Assembly (NCBI RefSeq): GCF_046244365.1
Contig: NZ_CP176395.1
Coordinates: forward strand, 6,262,001-6,326,000
Reading direction: 5' to 3'
From: Paenibacillus_V sp046244365
GTDB lineage: Bacteria; Bacillota; Bacilli; Paenibacillales; NBRC-103111
DNA: 64,000 nt
Position numbers and translations under genes: made by a program. This document shows, piece after piece, positions 33,085 to 41,042 of this stretch. A model generated the notes under the pieces. It did not search any database, was not told where the DNA came from, and saw only the letters and a program-made list of their open reading frames with translations. How positions within the stretch are numbered: the stretch's first letter is position 1; each line of letters begins with the position of its first letter.

Positions 33085-33939
33085 CTACGTAAAATGAATC
33101 CAAATAGCCGTTTTGTCGTCAGACGTTTTGAACCGGGGATATTTCTGGCATTCGCTGTCGGAGGCCTCCAGAGCGAGGAGAGATTCCGCATAGCCTTGCA
33201 GCGTCCTCTCCGTCATTTGCGCGATAAGCGCATGGGGATCGAAGTGACCGGCTTCACTCTCCTGCGGCGGAAACAAGCCGTCCGTAATGAGCAGCAGCGA
33301 CTCCAGCTGGATCCGGTTGATTCTGCCGAATTCCAGATGATCCGCCAGCTCCTTCTCTCCATTCATGATCGCATAGCCGTCGAACGTATTCATCGTATTC
33401 TTATTGGCCAGTATGGCTGGCGAGACGAGCTTCCGCAGCTCCGCCTGACTCGTGATGCCCCGCTCGATCCCTTGGACGAGCAGCCCTTTCGTCTTGGCGT
33501 CGATATGACCGACCTGGTCGCGCGATACCGTACGAACGCTGCCGTCCTTGTACACGGCGTAAATCATGCAATCGCCGGCCTGCACGTACTCGATATGCTT
33601 CTCTCCCACTCGGACAAGAGCGATTCCGGCAGACCAAACCGCTTTTTTGTCGGCCGTATCGATGCCGAACGATTCCATCTCGCGTTTCAGGAGATCGTTC
33701 GCCTCAAGCACCGCTTCCTCCAGCCTGCATCCTGCGGCCGCTTCCTCCTTCAAAGCCTCCAAATACGCCTTGACCGTATTCGAAGCCAAATATCCGCTTG
33801 TTTCCTGATTCGGTCCGCGGAACGGCGTGAGCGACGTCGCTCCATCCGCAACGCCATAAAGCTGAAGCTTCTCGTTCACAATCAGCGCATCTTCGTTCCA
33901 CTCGCTCGTTCCCCGTATCGTCAGCTGCTCTATTCGCAT
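33085..33939 (-). CDS. PP2C-type serine/threonine phosphatase-like protein
   Basis: 284 residues from ATG 33939, with GGGAGG about ten bases before it; a TTG at 33957 would consume the ribosome site. Metal-binding motifs appear in order: WNEDALIV near residue 14, YGVADGATSL (the Asp-Gly that binds Mn/Mg), VQAGDCMIYAVY, LLLITDGLF (third acid) and TSDDKTAIWI (DD in place of the usual DN). The catalytic set therefore looks intact, though the sequence is divergent. It is the last gene of the ABC importer operon, 63 bases after the second binding protein. A PP2C in a transport operon is unusual and may modulate a partner kinase not present here. Confidence 0.75.
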   Translation of the reverse strand: MRIEQLTIRGTSEWNEDALIVNEKLQLYGVADGATSLTPFRGPNQETSGYLASNTVKAYLEALKEEAAAGCRLEEAVLEANDLLKREMESFGIDTADKKAVWSAGIALVRVGEKHIEYVQAGDCMIYAVYKDGSVRTVSRDQVGHIDAKTKGLLVQGIERGITSQAELRKLVSPAILANKNTMNTFDGYAIMNGEKELADHLEFGRINRIQLESLLLITDGLFPPQESEAGHFDPHALIAQMTERTLQGYAESLLALEASDSECQKYPRFKTSDDKTAIWIHFT

Positions 33940-34002
33940 CTCGTGACATCCTCCCAAAGCTTTTCGTAGGCGGCAAGTCGCCGGACTTGCCTCTCTATTC
34001 CG

Positions 34003-35253
34003 TTAAGGCGACCGCAGCGCTTCCGCGGCCTTCTCTGCGGACGATTCCGGCACCAGCTCGATCGTCTCGAGAAGCTGGTCGATTTTCTTCCAGCGTTTGG
34101 GATCGTCCAGGGATGCCGGCTTCACCGCCAAGCTTCCCGAAGCCTCCAGAACGAATCGCTCGCGCTCGGTCAGTTGCTCTTCCTTCATCAGCTTATCCGC
34201 GATATCCCAGCGCGCCGGAAGCAGCCCGAGCTGCCTGAGCAGGCGCAGCTGCACTTGATCGCTTAACGCATAGCGGATGCAGCGGAGCGCCGCCTGCTCT
34301 TTCTCCGGGGTCGAGCGGATCAGCGCAAACGCCCGGATTTCGGGTAAGATCGCGGTTTGCGCGAGCCGCGGCAGCGGTGCAATTTCGAATACGAACTTGC
34401 CGCCGATATATTTCTCCAGCATCGTTATCCGGTCGGAGCCGCTGATGAATAAGCCGGCCTTGCCATTGATAAAATCGCTTGCCGCGAGCTGATGCTGCAA
34501 AGGCTTCATCACGCGGGAGCCATAAGCAAACCGCTTCCAAAGCGCAAATGCCGAATCGTACCCCTGCTGCCCGTCAAGCTTTCCTCCGCTGTCAGTCAGA
34601 AGGCTTTGAAAATACCAAGGCTGATCGCGGTCGACGGCCAGGCCCCAATAGTCGGTCGCGCCGTCCCCGTTCACATCCTTGGTCATCGCCTCGCCAGCCT
34701 TCAGCGCATCCTCCCAATCCCCGAACGCTGCCTTCGTCTCGATGCCGGCAGTTCTCAGCATGTTCATGTTGGCATAAAGCACGGGAATGCCGCCGCCGAA
34801 CGGCACCGCCCAATCCTTCTCCTTGTACCGGAAAGGGGCGGTAAACGCGGCCGGCATGCGGCTTGCAAGCGTTGCGTCCGCTTCCGTTTCGCCGTCCGCC
34901 GGAAGCAGCGCCCCCGTCTCGGCAAGCTGCGCGACGCCGTATAAGCTGTCCAGCTCGGCGATTTGCGGCGTCGTGCGGGTAGAAATGGCCGCCGTCAGCT
35001 CCTCGTAAAGCTGGATGCCGGAACGGAACGTGCGAATGTCCAGTTCCAGCTCCGGATGCTCGCTCTGATAATCGCCGAGCAAGTCCGCCAGCCCTTCGCT
35101 GTGCACCCAAATCGCGATCGATTCCGAGCTACCGGCGCTTTGCAGGCTGCTGCCACCGGTATCGCCGGGTACTCCCGTTATAGTCATGTACGTTGCGGCA
35201 AAGCCGGCGACGATAACCGCCGCCGCCAGCCAGCCGAGCAATTTTCTACCCAT
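34003..35253 (-). CDS. Membrane-anchored extracellular solute-binding protein (family 1-like)
   Basis: 416 residues. The N-terminal hydrophobic helix (LLGWLAAAVIVAGFAATYMT) has no lipobox cysteine, so it is probably a signal anchor rather than a lipoprotein. Then comes a two-lobed binding fold: IAIWVHSEGLADLLGDYQSE, PQIAELDSLYGVAQLAE, FGGGIPVLYANMNML and TKDVNGDGATDYWGLAVDRD (calcium-like Asp-rich loop). The layout is of UgpB-type sugar-binding proteins. It is an extra binding protein in an operon that already has one, placed after the permease. It could act as a ligand sensor for the adjacent YesM-type kinase; this is inference. Confidence 0.8.
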   Translation of the reverse strand: MGRKLLGWLAAAVIVAGFAATYMTITGVPGDTGGSSLQSAGSSESIAIWVHSEGLADLLGDYQSEHPELELDIRTFRSGIQLYEELTAAISTRTTPQIAELDSLYGVAQLAETGALLPADGETEADATLASRMPAAFTAPFRYKEKDWAVPFGGGIPVLYANMNMLRTAGIETKAAFGDWEDALKAGEAMTKDVNGDGATDYWGLAVDRDQPWYFQSLLTDSGGKLDGQQGYDSAFALWKRFAYGSRVMKPLQHQLAASDFINGKAGLFISGSDRITMLEKYIGGKFVFEIAPLPRLAQTAILPEIRAFALIRSTPEKEQAALRCIRYALSDQVQLRLLRQLGLLPARWDIADKLMKEEQLTERERFVLEASGSLAVKPASLDDPKRWKKIDQLLETIELVPESSAEKAAEALRSP

Positions 35254-35368
35254 TCGATCGAATCTCCGGAATCGTTTTCCTTCATCATATCACAGTCGTA
35301 AGCTAAACCCGCACGGAGACGGATCGTGCCGTTAATGAAAACGCAAGCTAGTCGGCAGTGTCTTGCGA

Positions 35369-37051
35369 CTATAGCTGCAATCCCTTCTTACTCAATTTGT
35401 TCGCAATAATGAGCGAAATGAGTGTGCTCACGGTCAAGATCGATGCAAGCGCCGCGCCGGTGCCGTAGTTCGAGGTGAACACCTCGCTGTAGATCGTGAC
35501 GGAAATCGTCGCCGTAGCTCCGAAATAGAGGACGAGCGTGGAGCTGAGCTCGTTGATCGTCGTCACCCAGCTTAAGATAGCGCCGGACAGCACCCCGGGC
35601 GCCATCAGACGTCCTGTCGTTTTAAAGAACGTCTTCATCGGCGGCACGCCCAAGCTGATCGAAGCCTCCTCGACGCTGCGGTCCAGCTGGTGCAGAATAG
35701 CGGTACTGGAACGGATCGTATACGGCAGCTTCCGCACGACATAGGCGATTACGAGGATGACCCAGGTGCCCGTCAGCACGATAGGCGGCTTGTTGAACGC
35801 AATGATAAGGCTGATCCCGAGCACCGTGCCCGGCATTACGTATGGAATCATCAGCAAGCCGTCCAGCATGGCGGTCAGCTTCGATTTGCGGCGTACGAGC
35901 ACGTAGGCGACCAGCATGCCGACCACGATCATAATCACGATAGAAATGAGCGAATACGTGTACGTATTTATAATCGCCTTCGGTACGCGGAACAAAATTT
36001 CGCGGTAGCTGTTCAAGCTGAAGCCGGGATGGAAAACCGGCCCCTTCGTTTTGATGAACGATGTAACGAGAACGGTTGCCTGCGGGATCATCGAGACGCA
36101 TGCAATCGTCAGCGCGCCTGCGGTAAACAACGCTTTTTGCAGCGGCTTCAGCTTTTTGAGCTTCGGCGTGCGCATGCCGGACATCGTATAATTTTTGCGG
36201 GAAACGAAGTAGCGCTGCGCGAACAAAATGCTCGTCGAGCACAAAATGAGAATGACGCTAAGCGTACTGGCCATCGCCGGATTGCCGCCCATTTCGCTGA
36301 TGAACTGCTCGTAGGCAAGGATCGGCAGCACCTTGAAGCCTTGACCGAGCAGCATCGGCGTCCCGAAATCGGCGAAGGAAGCCATAAATACCATAAGCGC
36401 ACCTGCCGACAAAGTCGGGAAAATAAGCGGAAGCGTAATCGTCCGCAGCCTCTGGAAATTGGACCGACCGAGACTTTCCGCCGCTTCCTCCAGCGACGTA
36501 TCGATCGTTTTGAGCGCCCCGGACACGTATAAATATATGTGCGGGTAAAACTGCAAGGTGAAGACGAAGACGATGCCCTTCCAGCCGTAAACGGAACCGA
36601 ACGGAATGCCCATGTCGTGCAGGAACCGGGTGATGAACCCGTTGTTGCCGAGCATCAAAATCCACGAGTAAGCGCCGATAAACGGCGGCGACAACAGCGA
36701 CATGATGACGAGAATCTGGATAAGCCCCTTGCACGGTATATCGTACCTCGCCGTTACGTAAGCGAGAGGGACGCCGATCAGGATCGCAAACACGGTAGCC
36801 AGTGCGGAAACCTGCAGGCTGTTCAGAAGGGCGCTGCGAAAATATTTCAGTTTAATGAAATTCCCGTAATTCTCCAAAGAGAACGCGCCTTTGTCGTTGA
36901 AAAAGCTGTTAAACAGCAGCGTAAACAAAGGATATACGATAAAAGCGAATAGAAACACATAGACGATCAGCGTCACCCACGTCCAAAAATCCCAGTGGCG
37001 CAGGCTAAGCCGTCTTGCCAGCGTCGGCGTAGGTTTAGTCGCGGTCTGCAC
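35369..37051 (-). CDS. ABC importer permease, fused two-domain (FbpB/AfuB type)
   Basis: 560 residues from the GTG at 37051, nine bases after AGGAGG and overlapping the ATPase gene by 17 bases; the longer frame to 37099 would overlap more and starts with a basic non-homologous stretch. It has about twelve membrane segments in two homologous halves. Each half ends with an EAA loop: SLEEAAESLGRSNFQRLRTITLPLIFP (half 1) and SVEEASISLGVPPMKTFFKTTGRLMAP (half 2). Fused permeases of this length belong to the ferric-iron/thiamine/hexose-phosphate (Fbp/Afu) importer group. It forms the channel with two copies of the ATPase. Confidence 0.88.
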   Translation of the reverse strand: MQTATKPTPTLARRLSLRHWDFWTWVTLIVYVFLFAFIVYPLFTLLFNSFFNDKGAFSLENYGNFIKLKYFRSALLNSLQVSALATVFAILIGVPLAYVTARYDIPCKGLIQILVIMSLLSPPFIGAYSWILMLGNNGFITRFLHDMGIPFGSVYGWKGIVFVFTLQFYPHIYLYVSGALKTIDTSLEEAAESLGRSNFQRLRTITLPLIFPTLSAGALMVFMASFADFGTPMLLGQGFKVLPILAYEQFISEMGGNPAMASTLSVILILCSTSILFAQRYFVSRKNYTMSGMRTPKLKKLKPLQKALFTAGALTIACVSMIPQATVLVTSFIKTKGPVFHPGFSLNSYREILFRVPKAIINTYTYSLISIVIMIVVGMLVAYVLVRRKSKLTAMLDGLLMIPYVMPGTVLGISLIIAFNKPPIVLTGTWVILVIAYVVRKLPYTIRSSTAILHQLDRSVEEASISLGVPPMKTFFKTTGRLMAPGVLSGAILSWVTTINELSSTLVLYFGATATISVTIYSEVFTSNYGTGAALASILTVSTLISLIIANKLSKKGLQL

Positions 37052-38147
37052 TGTAGATGACCTCCTCGCCCTCGTTGTCGAACATGGCCGCTTTGGCAAG
37101 CTGCAGGTCGAGGTGCACGGTCTGCTTCTCGCTCAGCAGCTGATGCGGATCGATGGCATGCTGCTGGACGTCGATTTCGCTGCCGTCCGCAAGCCGCACG
37201 ATATAGCTTACTTTCTCGCCCAAATACGTGACGGATGAGATCTGGCCCTGAAAACCGTTCCCGTTGCCGCTTGCTCCAGCGGAAGGCGTGAGCTTGATCC
37301 GTTCGGGACGAAGCGCAAACTTGACGCCGCCCGCATACGACTTGTTCAAACGAAGCTTGAAGGAGCGTCCCAGCAAGGCGATTTCCGCTTCCTGCGTAAC
37401 CGGATCGTATCCCTGACAGGAGCCTTCGAGAAAGTTCGACGTTCCGATAAAGTTAGCGACGAACTTGTTTTCCGGGTAGGCGTAAATATTTTGCGGCGTT
37501 GCGATTTGCTGGATCTTGCCTTCGTTCAGCACGGCAATCCGGTCGGACACGGCAAGCGCCTCCTCTTGGTCGTGCGTGACGTAAATCGTCGTTATGTTGA
37601 GCTCCTTCTGCAGCTTGCGGATATCGGAGCGCATCTTGATGCGAAGCTTGGCGTCAAGATTCGAAAGCGGTTCATCCATCAGCAGCAAGCCCGGACGGAT
37701 GACGATCGCCCGCGCCAGCGCGATCCGCTGCTGCTGGCCGCCGCTCATGTCTGAAGGAATCCGGTCCCGCAGATGGGCAAGCTGAACCATTTCAAGCGCT
37801 TCCATAACGCGCACTTCGATTTCTCTTTTGCCTACATCGCGTGCCTTCAAACCGTATGCTACGTTGTCGAACACCGTCATATGCGGGAAAATCGCATAGT
37901 TTTGGAAGACCATACCGATATTGCGCTTGTGCGTCGGCACGTCGTTCATCAGCTGATCGCCGAAATAAATGCTGCCTTCCTCCTGGCGGTAGAAGCCCGC
38001 GATCGTGCGGAGCAGCGTCGTTTTGCCGCAGCCGCTCGGGCCGAGCAGCGTGAAGAACTCGCCCTCTTGAATCGTGAAATGCGCGTCGTTGACCGCCTTT
38101 GCGGTTCCGAAATATTTGGTCACGTGATCGAACACGATTTTTTTCAT
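37035..38147 (-). CDS. ABC importer ATP-binding protein (FbpC/PotA type)
   Basis: 370 residues from ATG 38147 behind TGGAGG. LLGPSGCGKTTLL is Walker A at about residue 36, NYAIFPHMTV the Q-loop, MSGGQQQRIALARA the signature, LLLMDEPLSNLDAKLR Walker B with the catalytic Glu, and IYVTHDQEEAL the H-loop. After residue 240 a C-terminal TOBE-type domain follows (VKFALRPERIKL). Length and layout match the CUT1/FbpC importers. It supplies energy for the permease encoded just downstream. Confidence 0.92.
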   Translation of the reverse strand: MKKIVFDHVTKYFGTAKAVNDAHFTIQEGEFFTLLGPSGCGKTTLLRTIAGFYRQEEGSIYFGDQLMNDVPTHKRNIGMVFQNYAIFPHMTVFDNVAYGLKARDVGKREIEVRVMEALEMVQLAHLRDRIPSDMSGGQQQRIALARAIVIRPGLLLMDEPLSNLDAKLRIKMRSDIRKLQKELNITTIYVTHDQEEALAVSDRIAVLNEGKIQQIATPQNIYAYPENKFVANFIGTSNFLEGSCQGYDPVTQEAEIALLGRSFKLRLNKSYAGGVKFALRPERIKLTPSAGASGNGNGFQGQISSVTYLGEKVSYIVRLADGSEIDVQQHAIDPHQLLSEKQTVHLDLQLAKAAMFDNEGEEVIYSADRD

Positions 38148-38243
38148 CGTTAAACCTCCAAGTCTTGAAGCGTCGGATAAGGGGTTATAAGTATAAAATG
38201 GCTTTCGTTGCGGTTCCTGCTTCTGCAGTTCTTTATCTAAGCT

Positions 38244-38277
38244 ACAAGGTGCCCTTCTCGTATTCCAGGCACCTTGT
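38244..38277 (-). other. Intercistronic hairpin after the binding-protein gene
   Basis: A 10-bp perfect stem (acaaggtgcc with ggcaccttgt) has a 14-base loop and no T-run. Such a hairpin between binding protein and ATPase commonly protects the upstream message and lets the binding protein be made in excess; that role is inferred. Confidence 0.6.
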
Positions 38278-38319
38278 GCTTCCGCTATTCATGACAATAC
38301 ACGTTAAGCTTGAGGCGGC

Positions 38320-39402
38320 TTACTCTTGACCGGTCACGATTTTACCGAAACGCTTGATCGTTTCGTCTTTTTTGCTGGCGGCAAAATCAAAATCGTACTG
38401 CACAAGCTTGATGTCTTTCGATGCTGGGATGCCTTGGATCGTTTCCGCGTCCTTCCGCACCGAGCGGCGTTTGAACTCTTTCTGGATAAGGGACTGCACG
38501 TCTTTGCCTACCAGGAAGTCGATAAATTGCTTGGCTTGCTCCATGTTTTTGGCGCCCTTGATAACCGCTGCACCGTCCGGAACGGCGGACGTGCCCTCGG
38601 AAGGATACGCGATGCCTACCTTCGCTCCGCCTTCTACATAACGGAGAGCCGCTTCCTCTAGCGTAACGCCGAGCGAGAATTCTTTATCGGCTACGCCTTT
38701 ATACACCATGCCGGAGCTGGACAAAATTTTGCCGTCGAGGTTCTTTACGAACTGCTTCACGAAATCCCAGCCAGCGTTGTCGTTCTTGCCGAACGCCGTC
38801 AGCATCGTAACGAGCTGCGTATAAGACGAACCGGATTTGGCCGGATCGGCGAAAGCGATTTTGCCCTTCCATTTCGGATCGAGCAGATCCTTCCAGGTTT
38901 TCGGCTCTTCGCCCGTTTTGACAAGTTCCTTGTTGTACATGATAACCATCGGCAGTGCCGCGAAAGGCGTCCACACGTTGTTTTTATCGATATATTCCGG
39001 CGAAAGGTTGTCGAATTCTTTAGTCTTATACGGTTCAAAGTAGGCTTTGTACGCTTCGAGCGAATCCGCGCCGCCTGCCCAGAACACGTCGCCGAGCGGG
39101 TTTTTCTCTTCGGCCTGTACGCGCTTCAGCAGCTCGCCGGTGCCTCCGGAAATGAGCTGAACCTCGATACCCGTGCGATCCTGGAATTCCTTCACGATAG
39201 GATTGTTTACTTCGGCCGCATTCGGCGAATACAGGGTCAGCTTTCCGCCCTTTTTACTTGTCGATTGGTCGGCCGGCTTGGCCGATGGCGAAGCGGATCC
39301 CGCTCCTCCGGATGTATTGTCCGTCTTGGTTCCCGCGCCGCAGCCGGCAACCGTAACTGCCAGCAGCATAGCTGCAATTGCCCCCGAAAATAGCTTTTTC
39401 AT
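38320..39402 (-). CDS. ABC importer substrate-binding lipoprotein (FbpA/AfuA type)
   Basis: 360 residues from ATG 39402. The signal peptide MKKLFSGAIAAMLLAVTVAG is followed by cysteine 21, giving a VAGC lipobox. A Ser/Gly/Thr-rich linker to about residue 50 precedes the domain. The binding fold has KLTLYSPNAAEVNNPIVKEF, DVFWAGGADSLEAY, PMVIMYNKELV, WKDLLDPKWKGKIAFADP and EGTSAVPDGAAVIKGA. This is the periplasmic-binding-protein-like group that includes ferric-iron, phosphonate and hexose-phosphate binders. No iron-coordinating double tyrosine is obvious, and the YesM/N regulators upstream suggest a carbon or phosphate-sugar ligand. First gene of the operon. Confidence 0.88.
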   Translation of the reverse strand: MKKLFSGAIAAMLLAVTVAGCGAGTKTDNTSGGAGSASPSAKPADQSTSKKGGKLTLYSPNAAEVNNPIVKEFQDRTGIEVQLISGGTGELLKRVQAEEKNPLGDVFWAGGADSLEAYKAYFEPYKTKEFDNLSPEYIDKNNVWTPFAALPMVIMYNKELVKTGEEPKTWKDLLDPKWKGKIAFADPAKSGSSYTQLVTMLTAFGKNDNAGWDFVKQFVKNLDGKILSSSGMVYKGVADKEFSLGVTLEEAALRYVEGGAKVGIAYPSEGTSAVPDGAAVIKGAKNMEQAKQFIDFLVGKDVQSLIQKEFKRRSVRKDAETIQGIPASKDIKLVQYDFDFAASKKDETIKRFGKIVTGQE

Positions 39403-39440
39403 GTCGTGGTAAAACCCCTTTCATTTCTGTTTAAGTACGA

Positions 39441-39458
39441 GGTGTCGCTAGCGATACC
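39441..39458. promoter_or_regulatory. 18-bp palindrome at the transcription start, possible operator
   Basis: ggtgtcgct agcgatacc pairs eight of nine positions. It lies immediately downstream of the -10 of the ABC operon promoter, where an operator or a start-proximal hairpin would control transcription. Confidence 0.45.
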
Positions 39459-39461
39459 TTA

Positions 39462-39490
39462 ACTATAAGGGCGTTATAAAACGCTTTCAA
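39462..39490 (-). promoter_or_regulatory. Sigma-A promoter of the ABC importer operon with cre-like overlap
   Basis: The minus-strand reading gives TTGAAA (39485-39490), 17 bases, TATAGT (39462-39467). The spacer contains the inverted repeat gcgttataaaacgc (39471-39484). TGAAAGCGTTTTAT (39476-39489) matches the catabolite-responsive element TGWAANCGNTNWCA except the last two bases, so carbon control is possible. Confidence 0.6.
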
Positions 39491-39715
39491 TGTGACGGAA
39501 TTTCGTATTTTGTTGAATATTTTGCACAACAGGAAGCGGAAAAACACGCTAATTATGGAAAAGAAGCATACAAGGATAAACGCCAGGCAGCATCTTATGA
39601 CGCCGTGGGTTTACCGGTGAAATATAGTCGCTTATCGTGTGAAACATATAAATTCTTATATTTTAGGAAGTTTCACCCTGTCGGTCCTTTTTTGTCCGAA
39701 GCCTTACGTCTGCGC

Positions 39716-39848
39716 GTGGGAGAGGGGACGGGTATGGGATTCCAGCCGCTCTTGAAATCGTGTTACATTGAATTGGTTTTACGGTAATAACACGATTTCA
39801 AAGGCGGCCGCTGTCGCTCTTCCACCCCATACCCGTCCCCTCTTCTCA
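39716..39848. repeat. Large imperfect palindrome (possible miniature element)
   Basis: Outer arms agaggggacgggtatggg (39721-39738) and its complement (39826-39843) pair over 18 bases. Inner arms at 39745-39765 and 39788-39808 pair over 19 of 21 bases. The central loop is 22 bases. No transposase frame lies inside. It is far larger than any terminator in the window. It could be a MITE-like element or a structured RNA; flanking target duplications were not clear. Confidence 0.7.
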
Positions 39849-39985
39849 CCTTCCCTGCTTTCTGTTACGCCTTGGTTCCCTACCGGTCTTCCGGCCGGTA
39901 TTCATTGCCATGAACACCGCTGTCCTTGTCCAGACGGAACATAGCTGCGTTATTTGCCGCATTCACTCTCGATTTCATAGCCAAA

Positions 39986-40114
39986 CGGAACGACAGTACG
40001 CTATTCGCCTCTTTTTGAATGATACATTGGCGTTTTGCCGAAAATAATGCACTCTCGTTCCGCTAAGCGTCGATATACCGCTCGAAACAAGAAATAAGGG
40101 ACTGACGTTCCGCT
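39986..40114. repeat. Three AGCGGAACG-type intergenic repeat units
   Basis: The minus-strand unit AGCGGAACGtcAGTccCTTATTT occurs at 40092-40114 and again, slightly changed, at 40042-40064. An inverted copy (cggaacgacagtacgctattcg) lies at 39986-40007. I recall similar short decayed repeats between genes in Paenibacillus. No protein is encoded. Confidence 0.65.
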
Positions 40115-40186
40115 CATTCCTTATTAAAGCCCCATCCTGCTGATTCTTTATGATGGGAACCACGATATACTTTCTGACAAATCAAA

Positions 40187-40208
40187 AGAACCCGCCGTTT
40201 CCGGCGGG
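40187..40208 (-). terminator. Terminator of the YesM/YesN operon
   Basis: In the minus-strand reading CCCGCCG-GAAA-CGGCGGG is followed by TTCTTTTG: a 7-bp GC stem with a stable tetraloop, 34 bases after the regulator stop. Confidence 0.8.
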
Positions 40209-40241
40209 CTTACCTGCTTCCTGTAAGGATGCGCTTCCGTT

Positions 40242-41042
40242 CTAAACCGATACGATGCCAAGCCTCTTCCGGTATTCCGAAGGCGTTTCGCCCGTGCTCT
40301 TGCGGAAAATTTGGCTGAAATAGCGGGCATCCTGGTAGCCCACGCGCTCGGCGATCTCGTACATTTTGAACCGGGGATCTGCCAGCAGCTCCTTCGCCGC
40401 CTGAACACGCAGGTTCGTAATATATTCGAGAAAACTGACGCCTACGTGCTTCTTAAACAGCCTGCTGAAATAGCTCTCGCTCACGTTCATCCGGTCGGCC
40501 ATGCTTTGCAGAGGCAGGTCTTCATGGAAATGCACCAGCAGATAGTCCATGATTTGTTGAAATTCGCGGCTTTCGCGGCTCTCCCGTTTGTCCAGTCCCG
40601 CCACGACGGGACGCCCATCCGCCCAGCGCCGGTCCTGCTGCTCGGCTAGCTGCTGCCGGCCGCGTTCTTGGTCCAGCTTCGCCGTAATGCGGCGAATGAC
40701 CTTCTCAAGCTCATCCGGATTCGTCGGCTTCAGAACGTAGTCCACGGCGCCGAGCCGGAGTGCTTGCTGAGCGTAAGCAAAGTCGTCAAAGCCGGTGAGG
40801 AACACGATGCTGATATGCGGATGGCTCTCCGTAAGCCGTCCGGCGAGCTCGATTCCGTTCATGGTCGGCATGCGGATGTCCGACAGCATGATGTCCGGCA
40901 AGACCCGCTCGATCAGCTCCAGCGCCTCTTCTCCGTCTTCCGCTTCGCCGGCGACCTCGCAGCCGAGATTGCTCCACGGAATGGTCTGTTTCAGTCCTTC
41001 GCGGACAAGCCATTCATCTTCAACGATGATGATTTTATACAT
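40242..41042 (-). CDS. YesN-type response regulator, REC plus AraC helix-turn-helix
   Basis: 266 residues from ATG 41042, overlapping the kinase gene by 8 bases. The receiver domain has acidic VEDE (residues 7-10), the phospho-acceptor Asp in DIMLSDIRMP, FLTGFDDF and the lysine in VLKPTN. After a short linker a C-terminal AraC domain has two helix-turn-helix units: LPLQSMADRMNVSESYFSRLFKKHVG and YEIAERVGYQDARYFSQIFRKSTGETPSEYR. It would activate a transport operon on phosphorylation; the ABC operon next door is the natural target. Confidence 0.92.
   Translation of the reverse strand: MYKIIIVEDEWLVREGLKQTIPWSNLGCEVAGEAEDGEEALELIERVLPDIMLSDIRMPTMNGIELAGRLTESHPHISIVFLTGFDDFAYAQQALRLGAVDYVLKPTNPDELEKVIRRITAKLDQERGRQQLAEQQDRRWADGRPVVAGLDKRESRESREFQQIMDYLLVHFHEDLPLQSMADRMNVSESYFSRLFKKHVGVSFLEYITNLRVQAAKELLADPRFKMYEIAERVGYQDARYFSQIFRKSTGETPSEYRKRLGIVSV

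Larger units (their letters stand above)
39491..40186. other. Gene-free region between ABC operon and two-component system
   Basis: About 700 bases with no credible gene. It holds a 130-base palindrome (39716-39848) and the AGCGGAACG-type repeats (39986-40114). A hairpin-like stretch with gtgaaac/gtttcac ends lies near 39645-39677. The rest shows nothing recognisable. Confidence 0.6.

Noticed and set aside
37035..37099. Long N-terminus of the fused permease (start at 37099)
   Set aside because: It lies wholly inside the ATPase gene in another frame, is non-homologous, and a GTG with AGGAGG sits at 37051.
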